Positions 6,632 to 8,910 of a stretch of DNA of 8,910 bases are shown here, in pieces. Each line of letters begins with the position of its first letter. The first letter of the stretch is position 1. Source of the stretch: Candidatus Bathyarchaeota archaeon (GTDB taxonomy: Archaea; Thermoproteota; Bathyarchaeia; Bathyarchaeales; WUQV01); assembly GCA_009889585.1 (NCBI GenBank), contig WUQV01000119.1, positions 1 through 8,910 on the forward strand, written 5' to 3'. The position numbers and the translations under genes are program-made. The notes beneath the pieces are model-generated. The model saw only the letters and a program-made list of their open reading frames with translations, was not told where the DNA came from and ran no database searches.

Positions 6632-7324
6632 TCAGGCCGTTATTTTATCCTCAACTTCATATTTCAAGATATCTAGAAGCCAAAACTTCCAATATCCCTC
6701 CCTTAAAACTCTCCTGCCGTCTAATATCTTTATGCGCCTCTTGAAGATTGGCCCATCTATGACCAACGTATGATATTCGCCTAATTCACCGCAAATATTG
6801 AAGTTGTACTTGCTTTGAAGCTCCTTTAAGTCCCTAAGGAAGCTTTGATCAACCTTACGCCCTAACCATTCCTCTCCGAATAAATCTGCTTTAACGTTAA
6901 CGACTATGGCTTCAAAGCCCTCGCTTATGAAATCGATTAATATCTGTTCAGGGTCAAGGCTCCATAATGGCTCAATGGGCGTAACGCCGATTTCAGTGCA
7001 AACTCGATTAACCCAATCCTTATGCTCTTGAACGTCAATATCACCAAAGACGACGTTATTTACGCCCATTTGCTTCAACTCGCATACGACTGTTTTAAAT
7101 TCATATTCATAAGTTTCCCATGTGACCTCCCTTTGAATAATCGGTATTTCAATCGCTTGTGATTGCGTAATCATAAGCTTGGGATTTAACCCATGAGGTA
7201 TAGACCTTCCATCTTTAAGCACGAGGTTTAAGAGGTAAGAAACCTTAAGCCCGCTTAACATTGCTTTATAACAGGCGAAGCAACTATCCTTGCCACCGCT
7301 CCACGATGCGACAGCTAAAGACAT
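6632..7324 (-). CDS. Dph6-like PP-loop ATP pyrophosphatase (diphthine--ammonia ligase family)
   Basis: The 230-residue product opens with the PP-loop WSGGKDS (residues 8-14), which binds ATP and releases pyrophosphate. It continues with family motifs VVFGDIDVQEHKDW (91-104), PLWSLDPEQIL (119-129), EEWLGRKVD (151-159) and GELGEYHTLVIDGP (179-192). Proteins of this family amidate diphthine on elongation factor 2 as the last step of diphthamide synthesis, and archaea carry one or more paralogues. All motifs are intact, so it is probably active. It is, however, the first gene of an operon that continues with cobT ten bases later. That placement may be chance, or this copy may serve corrinoid metabolism, so I give no gene symbol. 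No ribosome site precedes the ATG, and a TATA box lies 31 bases upstream, so the mRNA is probably leaderless or nearly so. Confidence 0.88.
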   Translation of the reverse strand: MSLAVASWSGGKDSCFACYKAMLSGLKVSYLLNLVLKDGRSIPHGLNPKLMITQSQAIEIPIIQREVTWETYEYEFKTVVCELKQMGVNNVVFGDIDVQEHKDWVNRVCTEIGVTPIEPLWSLDPEQILIDFISEGFEAIVVNVKADLFGEEWLGRKVDQSFLRDLKELQSKYNFNICGELGEYHTLVIDGPIFKRRIKILDGRRVLREGYWKFWLLDILKYEVEDKITA

Positions 7325-7341
7325 AGCGGTCCAGATAATAA

Positions 7342-7358
7342 TTTAAAGGCCTTTTAAA
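7342..7358. promoter_or_regulatory. Palindromic divergent promoter between the cobTSY operon and cobZ
   Basis: TTTAAAGGCCTTTTAAA is a near-perfect palindrome (one extra T) made of two TTTAAA TATA boxes flanking GGCC. Read leftward, the box at 7353-7358 is centred 31 bases before the ATG of the Dph6-like gene, right for a leaderless transcript. Read rightward, the box at 7342-7347 or the one at 7353-7358 would start transcription about 7370-7382, leaving a short leader with the cobZ ribosome site. With TATA boxes this close, the two directions probably compete for the same TBP, so the two halves of the pathway may be inversely or jointly controlled. Spacing and consensus are seen directly; use is inferred. 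Confidence 0.6.
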
Positions 7359-7383
7359 CGTAATTCCTTTTGAACTCAACGTC

Positions 7384-7391
7384 GAGGGTGA
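7384..7391 (+). promoter_or_regulatory. Ribosome binding site that fixes the TTG start of cobZ
   Basis: GAGGGTGA, continuing as GGTGAT (7387-7392), is complementary to the archaeal 16S rRNA 3' end and ends three to five bases before TTG at 7396. The ATG at 7391 is in another frame, and no ATG or GTG lies in the cobZ frame between here and the upstream in-frame TAA at 7339, so TTG is the only plausible start. Confidence 0.65.
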
Positions 7392-7395
7392 TGGA

Positions 7396-7887
7396 TTGGA
7401 AAAGGAAGTCGATAACCCGTCGTTGCTAAAGTACCTAGAGGAAAGGGGAATAACGTTAGACGACCTCATAAATACCGCCTTAGAGCTCTTCGTTCCACAT
7501 CCTGGCGTAGAAACGAAGGAGAAGGCCGCGGAGATGTTAAAGGAGGAGTTCTACGACGCCTTATCGGACGTAAACGTTTCCTGCATGATAGTCGCGTGCT
7601 TTCGCGTGGAGGAGGACGCGAAATCGGGCTTAGTTCCGGGCCTTACGAAGGAGAGGTTCATGAGGCGCCCTTTGCTCGTAGCAGATGACCTCTTAGGGTT
7701 AATCATAGCCGATTACATAGCAGGTGCAAGGGGGATCTTCGAGTTCATTCGATTCGAACAAAATAAGCCTGGGATCTTAAAGGAGTTAGGGCCCATTTCT
7801 AACGACGCCATCGGCGGCTTAATCGCTGGCGTTTCGTCCAATACGTACACTCGCGCCTTAAGGGCGGCGAAGCAAGGCGTAAGTTAG
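7396..7887 (+). CDS. cobZ: PgpA-like alpha-ribazole-5'-phosphate phosphatase
   Basis: CobZ removes the phosphate of alpha-ribazole phosphate (or of adenosylcobalamin phosphate). It is the archaeal replacement for bacterial CobC, characterised in Methanosarcina mazei, and resembles phosphatidylglycerophosphatase A. The 163-residue product has the PgpA-like features EEDAKSGLVPGL (residues 72-83), VADDLLGLIIADYIAG (95-110) with its acidic pair, and FIRFEQNKPGILKEL followed by DAIGGLIAG (117-131 and 137-145). These echo the FRFFDxxKPWPI and GG..DD..AG blocks of PgpA. Unlike typical PgpA there is little sign of true membrane helices. CobZ is preferred over a lipid phosphatase because the divergent operon carries cobT, cobS and cobY, which lack only this step. 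The start is TTG. The gene is GC-rich, and 43 bases separate it from the next gene. Confidence 0.85.
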   Translation: MEKEVDNPSLLKYLEERGITLDDLINTALELFVPHPGVETKEKAAEMLKEEFYDALSDVNVSCMIVACFRVEEDAKSGLVPGLTKERFMRRPLLVADDLLGLIIADYIAGARGIFEFIRFEQNKPGILKELGPISNDAIGGLIAGVSSNTYTRALRAAKQGVS

Positions 7888-7930
7888 TATCGTGGACGAA
7901 ATTTGAAACATCACGCGTGAGGGACGGAAT

Positions 7931-8910
7931 ATGAAGGTTGAGGAATTACGCGCTAAAATTAACGAGCTTCCGAGGGTTAAACTGGCGACTATTCCGACCC
8001 CATTGGAGGAGGCACGTCGCCTTTCGCGTACGTTAAACGAACTGCAGCTATGGGTTAAGAGAGACGACCTTACGGGGCTTGCGTTAGGAGGCAATAAGGT
8101 TAGGAAGTTAGACTTCGTGATGGCGGATGCCTTAAGGAAGGGGTCTGACGTAGTAATAGCAACCGGAAGCCCGTTGGCGAATTCCGTTAGGGTGATAGCC
8201 GCGGCTGCTAGGAAGCTAGGGATGGACGTCGTGCTCGTTCTTTACGGACGTAAGCCCGCTCAATACGATGGTAACGTACTCTTGGAGCACTTGCTTGGAG
8301 CCGAAATTCGATTTTTCGACGTAAAAGAGGAGGAGGCTCCGTCGGTGATGAACGAAGTCGCTAAGGAGTTACGAGAAAGGGGGCGTAATCCTTACGTCAT
8401 CCCGCCGGGCTTGGCCAGCCCGTTGGGGGCAGTGGCGTACGTAGAAGCAGCCGTTGAAACGTTAGCTCAAGCAAGCGAGCGGGGCGTATCCTTTGATTAC
8501 GTCGTCCACGCCGCTGGATCCGGCGCTACGCAAGCGGGCCTTTCGTTAGGCCTTAAGGCGTTAGGAGCGAAGGCGAAGGCCGTTGGGATAAGCGTCGATT
8601 GGGAGAAGAAGAAGTTAGCCTCGGAGACGGCGAGGCTCGCGAATGAATGCTCTAAGCTCCTAGGCCTCGACGTGTTCGTAAGCGAGGGCGAGGTGATGAT
8701 CTTCGACGAGTACGTTGGCGAAGGGTACGGAAGGCCGTCTATCGGGACGATCGAGGCGATAAAGCTGGCGGCGGAGACGGAAGGCCTTCTGTTAGACCCC
8801 GTGTACACAGGGGTTGCGATGAATGGGCTCGTCGAGTTGACGCGAAGGGGTTACTTCAGGGGAAGCGAGGTTGTCTTCCTTCACACGGGCGGGACGCCGT
8901 TGATATTCGA
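7931..8910 (+). CDS. PLP-dependent D-cysteine desulfhydrase / ACC deaminase family protein (3' partial)
   Basis: The frame runs 326 codons from ATG at 7931 off the right edge. It is a fold-type II PLP enzyme: KRDDLTGLALGGNKVRKLDF carries the Schiff-base lysine (in GGNK, residue 58), PPGLASPLGAVAYVEAA fits the family's PGG.S..G block, and AAGSGATQAGL is the phosphate-cup loop. Further on are YVGEGYGRPS, LDPVYTG and the C-terminal HTGGTP, so only a few residues should be missing. The substrate-carboxylate motif, usually QSNHAR, reads LANSVR here (about residues 85-90): Asn is kept but Ser and His are replaced, so the substrate may not be D-cysteine or ACC. GTGAGGG at 7917-7923 is a weak ribosome site. 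It follows cobZ by 43 bases and is probably co-transcribed with it. High GC matches cobZ. Confidence 0.88.
   Translation, partial: MKVEELRAKINELPRVKLATIPTPLEEARRLSRTLNELQLWVKRDDLTGLALGGNKVRKLDFVMADALRKGSDVVIATGSPLANSVRVIAAAARKLGMDVVLVLYGRKPAQYDGNVLLEHLLGAEIRFFDVKEEEAPSVMNEVAKELRERGRNPYVIPPGLASPLGAVAYVEAAVETLAQASERGVSFDYVVHAAGSGATQAGLSLGLKALGAKAKAVGISVDWEKKKLASETARLANECSKLLGLDVFVSEGEVMIFDEYVGEGYGRPSIGTIEAIKLAAETEGLLLDPVYTGVAMNGLVELTRRGYFRGSEVVFLHTGGTPLIF

Noticed and set aside
7284..7469. 61-residue minus-strand frame crossing the divergent promoter
   Set aside because: It covers the promoter and the antisense of the cobZ 5' end, reads as low-complexity Ser/Pro sequence and has no support as a gene.
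8497..8808. 103-residue minus-strand frame opposite the PLP enzyme
   Set aside because: Antisense to a continuous D-cysteine desulfhydrase-like protein; GC-rich genes often leave such open antisense frames.

Overview
The window looks like a piece of an archaeal chromosome. Four things point that way: methanofuran biosynthesis genes, the archaeal-type cobalamin enzymes CobY, CobZ and the archaeal form of CobT, TTTAAA-type TATA boxes placed for leaderless or short-leader transcription, and GGTGA-type ribosome sites. Methanofuran and corrinoids together fit a methanogen or another archaeon with a tetrahydromethanopterin-linked C1 pathway. I cannot name the lineage from sequence alone.

Layout. 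Positions 1-120 hold the unidentified C-terminal end of a plus-strand gene. It converges, with overlapping stop regions, on a minus-strand operon at 3077-110: mfnD (tyramine-glutamate ligase), mfnF (condensing enzyme) and mfnE (aminomethylfuran phosphate kinase). Together these cover the late steps of methanofuran assembly. A 169-base intergenic region (3078-3246) separates mfnD from a divergent plus-strand gene for a HisA-like TIM-barrel protein of unknown role (to 4071). That gene converges tail to tail on a second minus-strand operon at 7324-4066: a Dph6-like PP-loop ATPase, cobT, cobS and cobY. A short palindromic region near 7342-7358 appears to drive this operon leftward. It also drives a plus-strand unit rightward: cobZ (PgpA-like alpha-ribazole-phosphate phosphatase) and a D-cysteine desulfhydrase/ACC deaminase-like PLP enzyme that runs off the right edge.

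How the genes work together. CobY activates adenosylcobinamide-phosphate with GTP. CobT makes alpha-ribazole phosphate from the lower-ligand base. CobS joins the two halves and CobZ removes the phosphate. All four nucleotide-loop assembly activities therefore lie around one divergent promoter. On the other side, MfnD makes gamma-glutamyltyramine, MfnE makes the activated furan diphosphate and MfnF joins them.

Three genes do not have an obvious job in these pathways: the HisA-like protein, the Dph6-like ATPase heading the cobalamin operon, and the PLP enzyme with an altered active-site motif. These are the best places to look for something undescribed. I saw no tRNA, rRNA, CRISPR array or insertion sequence.
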